Part shown: piece after piece, positions 43,771-55,201 of the stretch
How positions within the stretch are numbered: the stretch's first letter is position 1
How the letters are laid out: each line of letters starts with the position of its first letter
Source: Monodelphis domestica
Taxonomy: Eukaryota; Chordata; Mammalia; Didelphimorphia; Didelphidae
Assembly: GCF_027887165.1 (NCBI RefSeq)
Contig: NC_077227.1
Span: forward strand, 550,066,305-550,130,304
DNA length: 64,000 nucleotides
Direction of reading: 5' to 3'
Translations under genes and position numbers: made by a program
Notes under the pieces: model-generated
What the model was told of the DNA's origin: nothing
The model's input: only the letters and a program-made list of their open reading frames with translations
Databases searched by the model: none

Positions 43771-44139
43771 AATACAGAGATAAGGACTGAGACCATAAAA
43801 GTGATTGAGAATGTGCAGCTAAAGACCTAAAACCCTTTTTGGTCTCCCATGGACCCAAAATATATTCTAAGAGCTTAAATTATGAGGTGACACGGTAGAT
43901 TGGGCCTACCTTTGCTCTTCTTTTCTCTTGATCAGACATAAAATAATTAGGTTATTCTTTCAGATTTTTAAAAAAAATTTGGAGGTTGTTTTTAGATCTC
44001 TTATTTTGCTTTTGTGTAGGAGCCCCTGTGAGCAAAGTCTCTCTCTACTTGTTCAGATCTTCATTTTCTTCTTAGTGATTTGCCTGGTGTGCTCTGAGGT
44101 TAAGTGACTTATGCAGGGTCACATAGTCAATTTGCCTTA

Positions 44140-44300
44140 GAGCAAGGGTTATTAATCTATTTTGTATCATAGATCCCTTTGGCCATCTGGGGAAAAAACA
44201 CAGACCTCTTTTGGGGTATGTGGTTACTAAATGCATAAAATAAAATAAATTGGATTAGGAAGGAAATCAATTATATTGGAACATATTAAGCAATCAAGTC
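44140..44300 (+). mobile_element. Ancient interspersed repeat (family not named)
   Basis: 'aatctattttgtatcatagatccctttggccatctgggg' and 'aaatgcataaaataaaataaattggattaggaaggaaatcaattatattgg' match a repeat pattern I recognise from many mammals, probably a DNA-transposon relic. I cannot name it with certainty. Confidence 0.5.
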
Positions 44301-44590
44301 ATGGTCCCCATAAAAATCCTGGATTTGAGATAGGATTTGAATGAGAATTCTTCCCAGCTCTGAACCTGCCTTCTCTCCAAAACACCAACCTGCTTTTCTT
44401 ATTAGGATGTGTCTTGGTGCTAAAAATTAAGTTTTGATTTAAGTCATGTGTTGAAAGTACCAACAAAGTAAATCTCACAGATTACTGAAAAGGATTTTTT
44501 GTTTATTTTTTAATTAGGCACTCCAGTAAAAGAGAGGCAGTTTGAGTGTATAGGGGCATACTAGAGTCTATATATAAGATTTATGTAGTG

Positions 44591-44630
44591 TATATATATA
44601 TATATATATCTATATATATATATATATATA
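44591..44630. repeat. (TA)n microsatellite
   Basis: About 40 bases of TA with one TC interruption. Confidence 0.9.
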
Positions 44631-44689
44631 GTCATGGAATTATAACAAGTTAGACACAAATGAATGAATGACTAAACAAGTATGGATGT

Positions 44690-44910
44690 AGCTAAAAGTG
44701 TGCTGGATTGAGAATCCAGACAAACCAAGTTCAAAACTTGACCAACACTGACCAACCCTGTGGCTTTAGCAAATCATTTCACTACTCTAAACCTTTTTGC
44801 TCATCTATAAAATGGGAATACTTATGCTTCCTCCTTCATAGGTTTTTCATCAAGCTAATGTTTTTGTAAACGTTAAAGTGCTCTTCATTTTCAGGCATCA
44901 TTATTAAAAG
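44690..44910 (+). mobile_element. MIR-type SINE, nearly complete
   Basis: 'gtgctggattgagaatccagacaaaccaagttcaaaacttg', 'gtggctttagcaaatcatttcact', 'ttgctcatctataaaatgggaata' and 'cgttaaagtgctcttcattttc' give head, core and tail. Confidence 0.72.
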
Positions 44911-44939
44911 AATAGAACAAACTAAGGGAACCAGCTTCT

Positions 44940-44971
<32 letters not shown>

Positions 44972-45020
44972 CAGAGAGAGAGAGGCAGAGAGAGAGAGAC
45001 AGAGAGACAGAGAGAGAAAG
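44940..45020 (+). repeat. (GACA)n/(GA)n microsatellite
   Basis: Six GACA units, then AGAG-rich sequence with GGCAGA and GACAGAGA interruptions. Confidence 0.9.
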
Positions 45021-45357
45021 CAAAAAGAAACATGAGATTTAGAAGCAGAAGAATGAGGTTTGGATTTTGATTGTATTGCTTGACAGCTAAATAATCTTGA
45101 ATAGACCTCCAACTCTCTTCCCCTTCTGTGATGAAGGGATTACTACATATATTACCTTTCATGGAAAGTTGTTATGGTGAAACATTTTACATTTGAGTTA
45201 CTATTAAAATTTATGAAAAATGAAATTATGAAGCAACACAGTATAGTGGATAAATATGTGGTCTTAAATTCAAGAAGTCCTGCCTTAGTACTAAAGTTCT
45301 TCACATATTCTTCTAGTGTTCCAAGTTATTTGCCTAAAACCACAAATTACAAATAGC

Positions 45358-45545
45358 AGTGGCAGCTAGGTGGTACAGTTGATTGAGCACTAGACCTGGA
45401 GGTGAGAGGGTTGGGTTTAAATTAGCTTCACACACTTCCTAATTGTGTGACCTTGGGCAAGCCACTTAACCCTATTGGTGTACCCCTTGCTCTTCTATCC
45501 TAGAATTGTTACTAGTATAGAAAGTAAGGGATAAAATTTTAAAAC
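45358..45545 (+). mobile_element. SINE1/WSINE-type SINE
   Basis: 'agtggcagctaggtggtacagttgattgagcactagacctggaggtgag', B-box-like 'ggtttaaatta', 'gtgtgaccttgggcaagccacttaaccc', then a body ending 'aaagtaagggataaaatttt'. Confidence 0.8.
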
Positions 45546-45699
45546 AAAAAAATGGCTCACTAATTTTCCATTGTGTTAGACATTTCAACAATGGTATTTA
45601 TCCATACTGATGAAAAAATAAGTTTGGACCCTGAAAAACTTGAGAGTCATTATTTTCACAAATCATAAGGTTTTATACTGTAAGAATATTAGGATCACA

Positions 45700-45850
45700 A
45701 ATTTGGGGAAAGAATGATCCTTATTTATTATATAGCCCAACCCCTTCTTCCATAGATAAACAAAATCAGGTCCAGAGAAGTTAAGGAACTAGCCAAAATC
45801 ATAGCACAGGGGTTATAGAGATTATGGCAAATAATCTACAGAGTTATTGT
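45700..45850 (-). mobile_element. MIR-type SINE fragment
   Basis: 'gcccaaccccttcttccatagataaacaaaatcaggtccagagaagttaaggaactagcc' is the complement of tail and core. Confidence 0.5.
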
Positions 45851-46014
45851 GACGAATGTGCTCTGGAAATGATAAAACTCCAAATAGGAATTTTATATTT
45901 ACTGGTCAAGAGAATATGAAAAATCTAAATGGTTAAATGGCAGTGCTTGGTTTATGTATTTTTGTTTTGGTAATGTATCTTGCCTTGAGTAGTTATGATT
46001 AAAAATTTAAATGA

Positions 46015-46140
46015 AGAAAGGTCATTTTGTCCAGATATGGAAGCCAAAGTCCAAGAATATTGTGATATACCAAAAGTCACAGTGCTAGTAAGCAATAGTC
46101 CGGATTCAAAACCAGGTCCACTGATATAAAGTCTCCCACT
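46015..46140 (-). mobile_element. MIR-type SINE fragment
   Basis: 'caaaagtcacagtgctagtaagcaatagtccggattcaaaaccaggtcc' is the complement of core and B-box head. Confidence 0.5.
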
Positions 46141-46749
46141 ATCTCTCTTGTATCTCCTTTCCCTCTCTGGAAGCTATCTAAATGAGAGTGGTTCAAAATG
46201 GCTCCACAAGGTACCAGCTCAACAATTTTGAGACCTCTTGCCTGATTAAATCTTGGGCCTGGGAGTTGAAGGGAACAATAAGCTTGATTAGAGAGTGTTG
46301 AAGAGGAGCTTTTTAAGAGGAACACAATGACCCCTGAAGTGCTTTAGAGATTATAAGTAGCATCTTCACATCTCACATAATGTATCATGAACAGTGTACA
46401 AAAGAGAAGGGGAATGTAAACAGATGAAACCAATCTATCTCATGTGATCAGCAGCTCAGCTAAGCTTATAAGGTGGTTTGTCCTCATGAGACATACTAGG
46501 AAAGAAAGTGTCAGAAAATACGATAATGGACAGCTGTTTGTAGAGGGAAAGAGAAATATATTATTACATATACTATGTTTTGTTTTTAGAATAAACTAAA
46601 TGTTTGTAAATGTGAATAATACTTGACTCTGCTAAAAGAGAGTTCATTCCCAAACACCTAATGGATTCCATATGTCAAGGCTCTAAGCTTTCCAGACTAG
46701 AGGTGTTCCTTCCCTCCATTCAGATTATAATTTCTCCATTAAATTACAC
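46141..46749. other. No recognised feature
   Basis: No gene or nameable repeat. Confidence 0.45.
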
Positions 46750-46925
46750 AGTGACAAGAACACTGAATTTAAGGTTCCAGGATTGAATCCTGATTTTACT
46801 AACATTTACCCATAGGATTCCAGGCAATTTACTTCATTCCTTTGGATTTCAATTCTCTCATCTTTAGCATTAAAAGGATGAATTGTTTTATTAAATTCTT
46901 GTCTCACTCAAAATCCTATATTAAT
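46750..46925 (+). mobile_element. MIR-type SINE
   Basis: 'ttccaggattgaatcctgattttact', 'ggattccaggcaatttacttcattcc' and 'tttcaattctctcatctttagcattaaaaggatgaattg' preserve the MIR order. Confidence 0.6.
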
Positions 46926-47016
46926 ATAGTGTCTTCTTAAATTGCCTTGGAAAGAAACAAACAAATGAATAATTGAATGGATGGCTAAATCAATAGATAT
47001 GTAAAGAGATGTTAAT

Positions 47017-47077
<61 letters not shown>

Positions 47078-47090
47078 GGATAGATAGATG

Positions 47091-47142
<52 letters not shown>
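47017..47142 (+). repeat. (GATA)n microsatellite
   Basis: About 31 GATA units with two GATG variants. The repeated reading frames across it (YLSI/IDR repeats) are artefacts. Confidence 0.97.
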
Positions 47143-47144
<2 letters not shown>

Positions 47145-47248
47145 TTCCTGATAGTTCACCTCCCCATAACATCTAGGTAGGCTGAACACATACACACTGA
47201 CTTCAGTGTTTAAAATAATTTGCTTATGCATGCTCATGCCTACATGCA

Positions 47249-47268
47249 CACACACACACACACACTCA
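47249..47268 (+). repeat. (CA)n microsatellite
   Basis: About nine to ten CA units. Confidence 0.85.
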
Positions 47269-48075
47269 CAGACTCACCAATCATATTCTAGCCCTATACT
47301 TTCTATTTATTGGGGTATCTATGAATGTCAAAATTAACCTTCCATTTTTATTGCTCTCCAATCACCTCCAAACTAAGAGGTGATACAGTGGGTCTATAGT
47401 GTGATTTAAATTTTGGTTAAAATTGGGTAAATTAAAATAATTTTACTTCAAAAATTCATCCTTTAGAGAATAAATATAAACATGAATTGTGCTATTGTTC
47501 TCATTTCCCAGCAAAATAATTTGAAATATGATGGAAAGGAAAATGTATTGGGTACAAAAATTATTTTGATATAATATATTAATTCATATATATGGGGAAA
47601 TTACCATATATTCCTAAGTCTGTGATATGGGTTCGAAGATACCATGTAATCTATTGTTTTTTTGCATTTTCTTTGTCCTTGGGAATCCTAAAGAATATCT
47701 CCCTTTTTAACAGAATTTGGTTAATAGATGAAGGAAAGAAGAGTTCTTTTCCTATGTAAATAACCTATCCACCTATAGGGATGGGAAAGGATGGATAGGT
47801 TGATGTACCACTTCTTAATTAGCTATCACCAATTAAAGATACCTTGGGATGGTAAAAGGAAGGGCTGAATAATAAGCTTCTAAAAACCTATTTATTAAGT
47901 AGCCTGACCCAGCTAAGATGTCCCTGGTCCCAAAAGAGATATGGAGATCTATCTCACTTTATTAGTTATGATGTTGGCCTAACCAATAAAACTGATATAA
48001 TCAAAAAAGTTATATTCTTACCCCAAAAAATCAGTCTCTTGAGATAATTTTAATCATAACATAAGGATATAATAA
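47269..48075. other. No recognised feature
   Basis: AT-rich unassigned sequence up to the first LTR end. Confidence 0.45.
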
Positions 48076-48700
48076 TGTTGTGCAGGTGAGGAGGTGCACC
48101 CCTGGGGTTTGGGAAGGATACCTTTTGCAAGAATGCAAGACTCCACCCCACTTTGGGCACCAAGATGTTATAGGAGTGAGGAGGTGTACCCCTGTGGTTC
48201 GGGAAGGATACCTTTTGTAAGAATGCAAGACACGGAAACTTAGCTTAAAAACAAAAAGAGAAATTTATTAATTTAGGAAGTAATGTTGAGAATGGCCAGG
48301 AGGATAGCAAGGTGGAACAGCAAGATGGGGAGCAGTTCCCTGGGAGGACAGCATGAATGGGAAAGCTGTTCCCCCAGACAATATAAATTCTGAGGATTTT
48401 ATACTTTTTACAGCAGAGAGTGTTAGTCACCCAGGTATTTGGTGAGGTGGGGTGATCATCTGCCTGGGGACATAAAGATTCCTTAGTTTTAGGGAACAAA
48501 GAGATGTCTGAGGTGTAGCCTGGAGGTGCATCTCTCTGTCCATCTTAAATCTAGAGGATGATCAAAGGAGGACAATCATCTCAGGACCCTAGAGGGGTCA
48601 TTGGATGTTTTTAGGCTCAGAGTCATGAGGATGTAAGAGAAAAAGGGAGTTTCCCTGATAATAGTTTGCCTGAGTTTCTGGAGGTACAATGCCCATGTCA
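48076..48700 (-). mobile_element. Nearly solo LTR with primer site and a second partial LTR end
   Basis: The LTR at 48166-48700 runs TGACATGGGC...(minus) to ...ATAACA and matches the LTRs at 50.6 and 55.2 kb along its whole length. Directly inside it (48147-48165, minus strand) is TTGGTGCCCAAAGTGGGG, positioned as a tRNA primer-binding site. Beyond that, 48076-48146 repeats the U5 end of an LTR ('ggaaggataccttttgcaag'). It is thus a broken fossil of the same retroviral family that keeps only its ends. More diverged than the 50.6-55.7 kb copy. Confidence 0.75.
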
Positions 48701-48929
48701 TCAAGACATTAAAGAAGAGACTACATATGTAATACACATATTATATATGTACACACATACATACATTAACTATATACTGTATCCATATGGATTTACATAT
48801 GTGTATTTATACATACACATTAACACATAATTCTTGTTCATTTTTTTTAATTTAAAGGAAAAGTTTTTTTCTCTATAATGACATGGCAAAATTATACCTA
48901 AGAGAAAAGAAAACAGTGTTTTGAGCTAA

Positions 48930-49135
48930 AGCCATGATGGTGAACCTATGGCACACATGCCAGAGATGGCCCACAGAGACCTCTCTGTGGGCATGCAGAC
49001 TAAGGACTAGTGCCCCAAGGATACAATGCACCCATCCCTACAGCACAGAATTCACCAGAGTTCCTACCTAGAAAGTGAGAGGCTGCTCCCCTCTTGCTCT
49101 CCCCATTAGGAGTTACTAAGCAGGTCTCTTCAAGA
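48930..49135 (+). mobile_element. hAT-like non-autonomous DNA transposon fragment
   Basis: 'gatggtgaacctatggcacacatgccagagatggc' then 'agagacctctctgtgggcatgcagac' and 'cagcacagaattcaccagagttcc' is a pattern I associate with marsupial hAT-type elements. The matching inverted end was not found here. Confidence 0.45.
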
Positions 49136-49345
49136 CAGGACAAGACTGCCCCATACCATTCAGAATACAACATCCTCTTTTTTACCTTTTACCTGAGTGA
49201 GAGAGAAACAACTTATGTCTTTACTATCAGGAGCAACTCTTATCTTCACTATACAAAGTATTTTGGGTATTTGGGGATGTGTCTTCTGAGTTTGTACTTC
49301 AAAAATGTTCAAAACTGTAGTCAGGTGATTCAGGAATCAGTTTTA

Positions 49346-50480
49346 TGAACTGGAGGCTAGACTAATAACCTCTTCCTTGTTCTATAACCCCCTTCCCCAG
49401 TTTCTTTTACTAGCAAACTAGGGCTACTTTAATTTGCATTCTTAACCCTTTCTCCTCTTACTAGCCCAGCCTATTCAATTTGCTTCCAAAGGGGTGCCTA
49501 CCTGAGGGAGAACAGGTTGGATAATCTCTGGAAAACACAATAGTGGTTTGTCAATCTCCCAATCAGCCTTGCATCCAGATTAAACCTGAGTCATCCCTTG
49601 GTCATTTGCTAAAAAGGTTAATTTGGAAGTTCCCCCCTTCTGAAAGGCTAGAAGGTGATGGAGTGAATGTGTCAGTATGAAGTCATTTAACCTGAAGGAG
49701 GTTATATTTTCCTATAAATAAGGATTTTTCTTGTAAGCTTTTCTTTCTCTCTTTCTCCATTGTCAACATGGAATCTAGGAATACCAAACTTGTGACCTAG
49801 TGGGATCTGATGAACCCAAAGTTTCAGGACTAGCTTATAGGTTGGAGACCCCAAAGTTGTACTTTTTCCCTGTTCCCATGGGAATACCCTGAAGGGAATC
49901 CCAGGCTGGCAGTTTCAGACTGAGTAGGGGACCCTCAGGGGAATGACAATCCTAGTTGGGTGGGACTAAGCATAAGCTAAGGACCTTCTTTGTTTTAGGT
50001 AGTCTCCCCTATTGTATCTGACCCTTTCCTAAGAAGGTCCACACCTGGGCAGGAACCATCCTTTAGTATTCATTGTAAGCAGCCCCTTCTCTTACACCCT
50101 AGCCTCCAGCTATGATTCCTTTCCCAAACTTGATTGTATCCTGCCAGTGTAGTTTGAACACTCCCATTTTCTTTGTAGCTATAGTGATGTCAATCATCTT
50201 TCCCTGCCCCAGCATTCCCCAAATGGTATAAAGTTTCCCCAAATTCTTTTGTTCCCTGGAGTCCATCTAGCATGGTGGCACTCCCAGGGGTCAGTAACCA
50301 GAGTGACCAAAGTTCAATCCTCGAACTCTGTGCAGTCGTGTATGGTGTGCAGCTCTGTTGTCGAGGCCTACTAGTGCTGGACCCCTTTTGCCTTTAATGA
50401 AAAAGTGATTTTGACTATTTAATAGTTCTGTGTTTTTTCACAATAAACACCATCAATAAAGCATTGCATTTGAAATGGCT
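49346..50480 (+). mobile_element. LTR-like segment (unclassified)
   Basis: A candidate TATA box GGTATAAAG (about 50225) is followed by a GC-richer stretch and AATAAA signals at about 50443 and 50455. Another TATAAATA lies near 49712. The spacing is reminiscent of long LTRs, but no inverted TG/CA ends or target duplication could be confirmed. Low confidence. Confidence 0.3.
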
Positions 50481-50588
50481 TCCCATTCCTTGAATAGTAG
50501 CCAAAGAGGGTGTACTTTGAAATTTTCAAGGTTCCCTTAATTTCCACTTCACACAGGTTTGAAAGAAGTTAGGTTTGAGGGTTTGGAG

Positions 50589-51136
50589 TGTTATAGGTGG
50601 GAAGGATACCTTTGGTGTTTGGGAAGGATACCTTTTGCAAGCATGCAAGACTCCAAAACTTAGCTTAAAAACAAAAAAAAATAGATTTATTAATTTAGAA
50701 AGTAATGTTGAGAGTGGCCAAGAGAATAGCAACGTGGAACAGCAAGATGGGGAGCAATTCCTTGGGAGGACAGCATGAAGGAAAGGCTGTTCCCCCATGG
50801 GGACAGCATGGATGGAAAGACTGTCCCCCAGACGACATCAGTTCTGGGGTTTATATACTCTTTAGATGCTATGTCCTGGTGTGGACTTGACTTGGAGAGT
50901 GTTGGTCCCTCAGGCATTTGGTGGGGTGAGGTGGTCATCTGATTGGGGTCTGCCTGGAGGCATAAAGATTCATTTCTTTGTCCATCTTAAATGTAGAGGG
51001 CAAAAGAGGGTAAACATCTCAGGAGCCTGGGTGAGGTCATTGGGTGTTTCTAGGTTAAGAGTTATAAGGATGCAAAGGCAAGGGAGTTTCCCTGATAATA
51101 GTTGGCCTGGGTTTCTGGGGTACAGTGCCCATGTCA
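50589..51136 (-). repeat. 3' LTR of the two-LTR element
   Basis: Begins (minus) TGACATGGGCAC and ends ATAACA. It holds TATATA-type sequence at about 50851 and a TTTATT (AATAAA on minus) near 50686. It carries a short tandem repetition of 'gggaaggatacct' that the partner LTR lacks. Confidence 0.9.
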
Positions 51137-51366
51137 TCTCCCCCTCTCCTAATATGTAAGGGAAAAAGGGAAGGCAGTCTGTCTTCTGTAACTTCTTCAC
51201 AGCTGAGAATGGGCGTAGAGATGTCCCTGCCTAACATTAGGAGAGAGAGAGGTATTGACTGTAGGCCATATCCAGAGCATCAGGCTGGGAGGTTATGGTG
51301 GCATCTGGCATCTGGGTGATTCCCATGAGTACTTTCACCCTAGAAGCAACTAGAGAGATGACAAGG

Positions 51367-51949
51367 TTACAAATACAAGGTCCACATATCCCACAGGGGA
51401 GTAGCAAAAACTGGAGTGGTTGCTAATCTCCTTAAAGCCTCAGGTCTTGGATACACCGCAGAGGCACTAATACCTTGGGCTAGAGGCCTGGGGTTCTCTC
51501 CACTTTGGGGGTGCTTCATACAGACCCAACAGTTAGAGGAACCCGCTTTGGCCACTGCTTCCCCAAGCTGAGTCAGAGAATTATATGTCCAGCTGGCTCG
51601 GTATGCATGATTTAAAATATAGAAGACCCAAAATTTAAGGAAAGAAATACTTATGGCCAGGTAGTTAAAGGCTAAAGTAAAAGGGGTTAAGATAGCAATG
51701 AAGGAAAGGCTGTGGGCACAGGGTCTTAGGGACATGTCCTCAGTTAATGCCTTGGTCCTAGGTAGCTGGGAACCTGCTTGGAGATGTGAGGGATGTCCAG
51801 CGACTGCTTCCCATGATGGATAGACAGGTCACAAGGGGAGAGTCAGCACCTAAGATAGAAGTGTAGAAAAGGACTGTGGGGATAGAGACAAAGAAAATTA
51901 GCACAATAGCAATTGGTATTACACATTTGCATTTGGGTATCTTAGCCAA
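51367..51949 (-). pseudogene. env-like remnant of the two-LTR element
   Basis: The reverse strand from 51949 opens with a basic then strongly hydrophobic stretch ('IPIAIVLIFFVSIPTVLF'), like an envelope leader peptide. Further on (frame at 51735-51367) it carries 'AKAGSSNCWVC' at about residues 63-73, the Cys-Trp-x-Cys type motif of gammaretrovirus-like surface proteins. It is incomplete and non-functional. Confidence 0.6.
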
Positions 51950-53044
51950 CAGACTCCTTCAGAAATCATCTTCTGACAGGAATAGATGATCCCTTTAGGA
52001 AATCAGATTCCTGAGTTGTTTGCAGAGCTGGTATGTGATGTTTCTGTTAAAGAATATCCTTTTGCAAAGTACACATTAACTATAACATTTATAAACACTT
52101 GAGTAACAATATTTTACAGATGAATTTATTTACTCCAGATTCTGGGGAAAATTCAGGAAAGCTTTGAGCTATTCCAAGCTGAAGATCACTTAAGGCTACA
52201 AAAACAAGCCGTCAATTAATAAACCTCATCTATTTCTCAAAATATGTTCCTAACAATTTGAGGATGTTCAATTACTAATCTAAAATGTTGTTTGGGGAAA
52301 TGGAAACTTTAATTTTCCAATTTGTATTATGTGCTGATTATGGCGATGTCACAAAGGAAGAAGGCCCAGGAGGGAAAATATTTCCTCATGTCAAAGGACA
52401 TAGTGAGTGGCTTCATGTACCAAGCAAGGCTGGCACTGCCATTATTGTTTCACTCAAGGATCAGCAGCCTAGAGGGTCAGGAAAATTCAGTCCAAAGTGA
52501 GCCTTGGGCTGCCTTCTCTATAACCATCCTAGGACTTTCTCTCTCCTTAGAGCACTTGCCACTGGATCCCAGAAGCCTTCTTTTTTCCTTAAAGGACAAG
52601 TCTCACCCATTACAGCTCAGAGAAATTCTGCTTATCAGCAGTCCAAAAATAAATTTCCATACACTCAAGCAAGCTTTTCTGACTATTTGCCCTCTCTAAG
52701 GATTCCTTAAAGCCTATGAGTCTACATTATAGCAATTATTCTTACATATTTTGGCAATAATTAATTTATCACAATTTAGTCATAAGAACTGAACAGTAAC
52801 ATTGAATTCGTTAGCACTATAGTAATATATAAATCAAGGCTAGATCATATCCTGGCCTTAAGACATCTGAAGGAACTAAGACAAGACCAGTCAGGAATCT
52901 CTCTAAGGATTTTTCAGAGAAATTCCAGAATTATTTGTGATTTTCTAAAACTACATACATCAATTCTAGAAATTATCCCTAAGTTAAAGATCCAATTATG
53001 AGAGCAGGACATCTATCTGTTTTCTTTCACCTTCTCTCTCTCTG

Positions 53045-53075
<31 letters not shown>

Positions 53076-54795
53076 TTCTCTCTTCCTTCAAAACCCTCTG
53101 CTTAAAAAGCAGAACACAACTTCCATTCTTCCTTCACAAATCTACATACTCAAGCTTTATGGACTTTAGATCAAAGTCCCTCTTTCTTCTGAATTCAAAC
53201 CCAACATACCTCTTCACCTTCTCTGACTTGCTTTTACCATCATAAGTCAAACAAACCTTCTATTGATATCACTTCAATTGCTAATCAGTAACCCATAAGA
53301 ATTCTGATTCAAAGGATCATTGAAATACTGTATCTTTAGCATATTACTCATCAGTTATGAGTTTCAGTTCATAGTACAAATTGGTAAACTGAGGTATAAC
53401 CACCAAGTATTGAACAAAATCTATGGTAGAGTCAAGTTTACAATGAGCTTTTGTTTACATCCAAACAATATTTAAAATACATATTTCAATAGCAACTCAC
53501 ATAACATTTCAAAAAATTTCATAAAGCATTTAGTATTACAGGACCTATTTTAAATTTAGAGATTTGAAACCTGTTAAGGACTGTAAACCTTAAAGCAAGC
53601 CTTTTGACAAGCGGGCTGATTATCTATTTTCAAGACCAAGAAGTTAAATGTAATAATAAAGTTAGTCCAACTTTAATACACTGAGATGAAAACCATTGAG
53701 AAGAAAACCATTTGATAATCTTAAACAAAAATCCATTTTTGGTAAGTTTAAACACTTTAACTCATTTTTTCACTTAAACTGTTATGGTAGAAAGGTAGAT
53801 AAGGATGGAATGCAGTCCTTTTGAGGCTATACTGCTAAAAACCTATTTTACAAAACCAATCTGTGGCTTTTCTATACAAACAAATTTCAATGTCTGACAA
53901 AATTAAAATTAGGATGTTATGTTTTAAACCCATATAAATACATGATCACAATTTTGAAATAAAATACCAATAAATACTTCTAATAGATTTTAAGCATTAC
54001 TTCCTTCTGGCTAGCAGACAGGGAAAGGAGATTTATCAGATCTTATCTCTCCCTGTTTACCTCAAAACAGAAGATAATTAATAAGTTGTTCTTTCTAAAA
54101 GTTGAAAAAAAACTTTAGTTTTAAAACTGTAAGACATTTAAAAATCCCAAAAATAGGGGTGTCTCACCAGTTTTTCTGTTCAGAATCAATCCTTCTTCCT
54201 CTCTGCAGTAGAGGAGAAGGCAGATCTGATCAGTTAACTGAAAAGCTTCCCTGTTTCCTTACCCTCATCTTCACCTGGGTTTCTTGGCAGGCCCTTGCCT
54301 TAAAATCCAAGTGAAGAATAGAGTTTGGGGGACTAGGAGCCTGGTGAGAGAATAAAGCTAAAAGATAAGGAGCTTCTGTCCATAAAATATGTCCAATTGC
54401 CACCTGGTGTTAGAATGTAGGGTACCAAAAGTCAATTTCCTCATCTTTTTTTTTTGTTGTTTTTTGATCATGTTCAGCTATTTAACATGAGAGAAAACAA
54501 ACAAACAAACAAAAAATCAAAATGAATTTTCTCTCAGGCTGCTTAGGCTTGATCTCTTCCTGACAGGAGAGGCCTGCAAGCATGCTTCTCCCTTTGTCTT
54601 CATTGGGTTGACTAATCCCTATGTGGCTTGACCTCAGGCTGAAAAAAAAAATTAATTTAGGGTGCCATGGATAGGCCATGCCTCTTGTTTACCAAGGATG
54701 TAATGTGGTCAGTCAACATTACAAAAAGAAATTGGTTGCTTTTCCTTTAGTGCTATTTTTTTTCCAATTTTAAGTATGCACCCCAAAGGGGAATC
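51950..54795 (-). other. Internal region of the two-LTR element, no recognised genes
   Basis: Nearly 2.9 kb without retroviral domains that I can identify on either strand. A (TC)n tract lies at 53033-53092. It may be derived sequence carried by a non-autonomous element, or later insertions I cannot name. Confidence 0.5.
53033..53092 (+). repeat. (TC)n/(TCTCTG)n microsatellite
   Basis: TCTCTC with four TCTCTG units, inside the ERV internal region. Confidence 0.9.
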
Positions 54796-55201
54796 TTGGG
54801 GTTCTCTCTGTCTCTGTCCCATTTAGATGTGGAATGGCCAATTCCACCCTGGACGTTCAACAACTATGCGTCCACAGAGGTTGCCCAACCAAGAGCACTC
54901 AGTTTTAACACTGAGGGGAGCACTCAGTTGAACACTGAGGCGGCAAGACTCCACACACACCAGAATGTCTTCCAGTATAAGGGGGAGCTGACAGATAGAC
55001 CCCAAACTCCAGCAGCCAGACTGATCTGGGGCCGATGGGGGAGAGAGAGCACGAAAGAGTTCCCACAAAGATATCACCCAAAAGATGGGGGTTTCAGGAG
55101 TCAAAGAAAAGGCTCCTTCCTACCTGAGAAGCTCTGTCCTCATAGATGATCAGGAGTATAGGAGTAGCTTTCAGGAGAGCCAAAAATGTTGGGCGCCAAA
55201 A

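Noticed and set aside
44836-45162. Leu/Ser-rich frames over 44.9-45.1 kb
   Set aside because: Translation of a GACA/GA microsatellite; no independent support.
46990-47261. YLSI repeat protein-like frames
   Set aside because: Translation of the GATA array.
50526-51319. Several 60-97-residue frames shared between 50.5-51.3 kb and 55.1-55.7 kb
   Set aside because: Their repetition at both places made them look like a conserved gene pair, but they lie in the two LTRs of one retroviral fossil.
51950-54795. A host gene captured inside the two-LTR element
   Set aside because: No frame longer than about 125 residues, no recognised domain and no consistent strand. I could not support capture.
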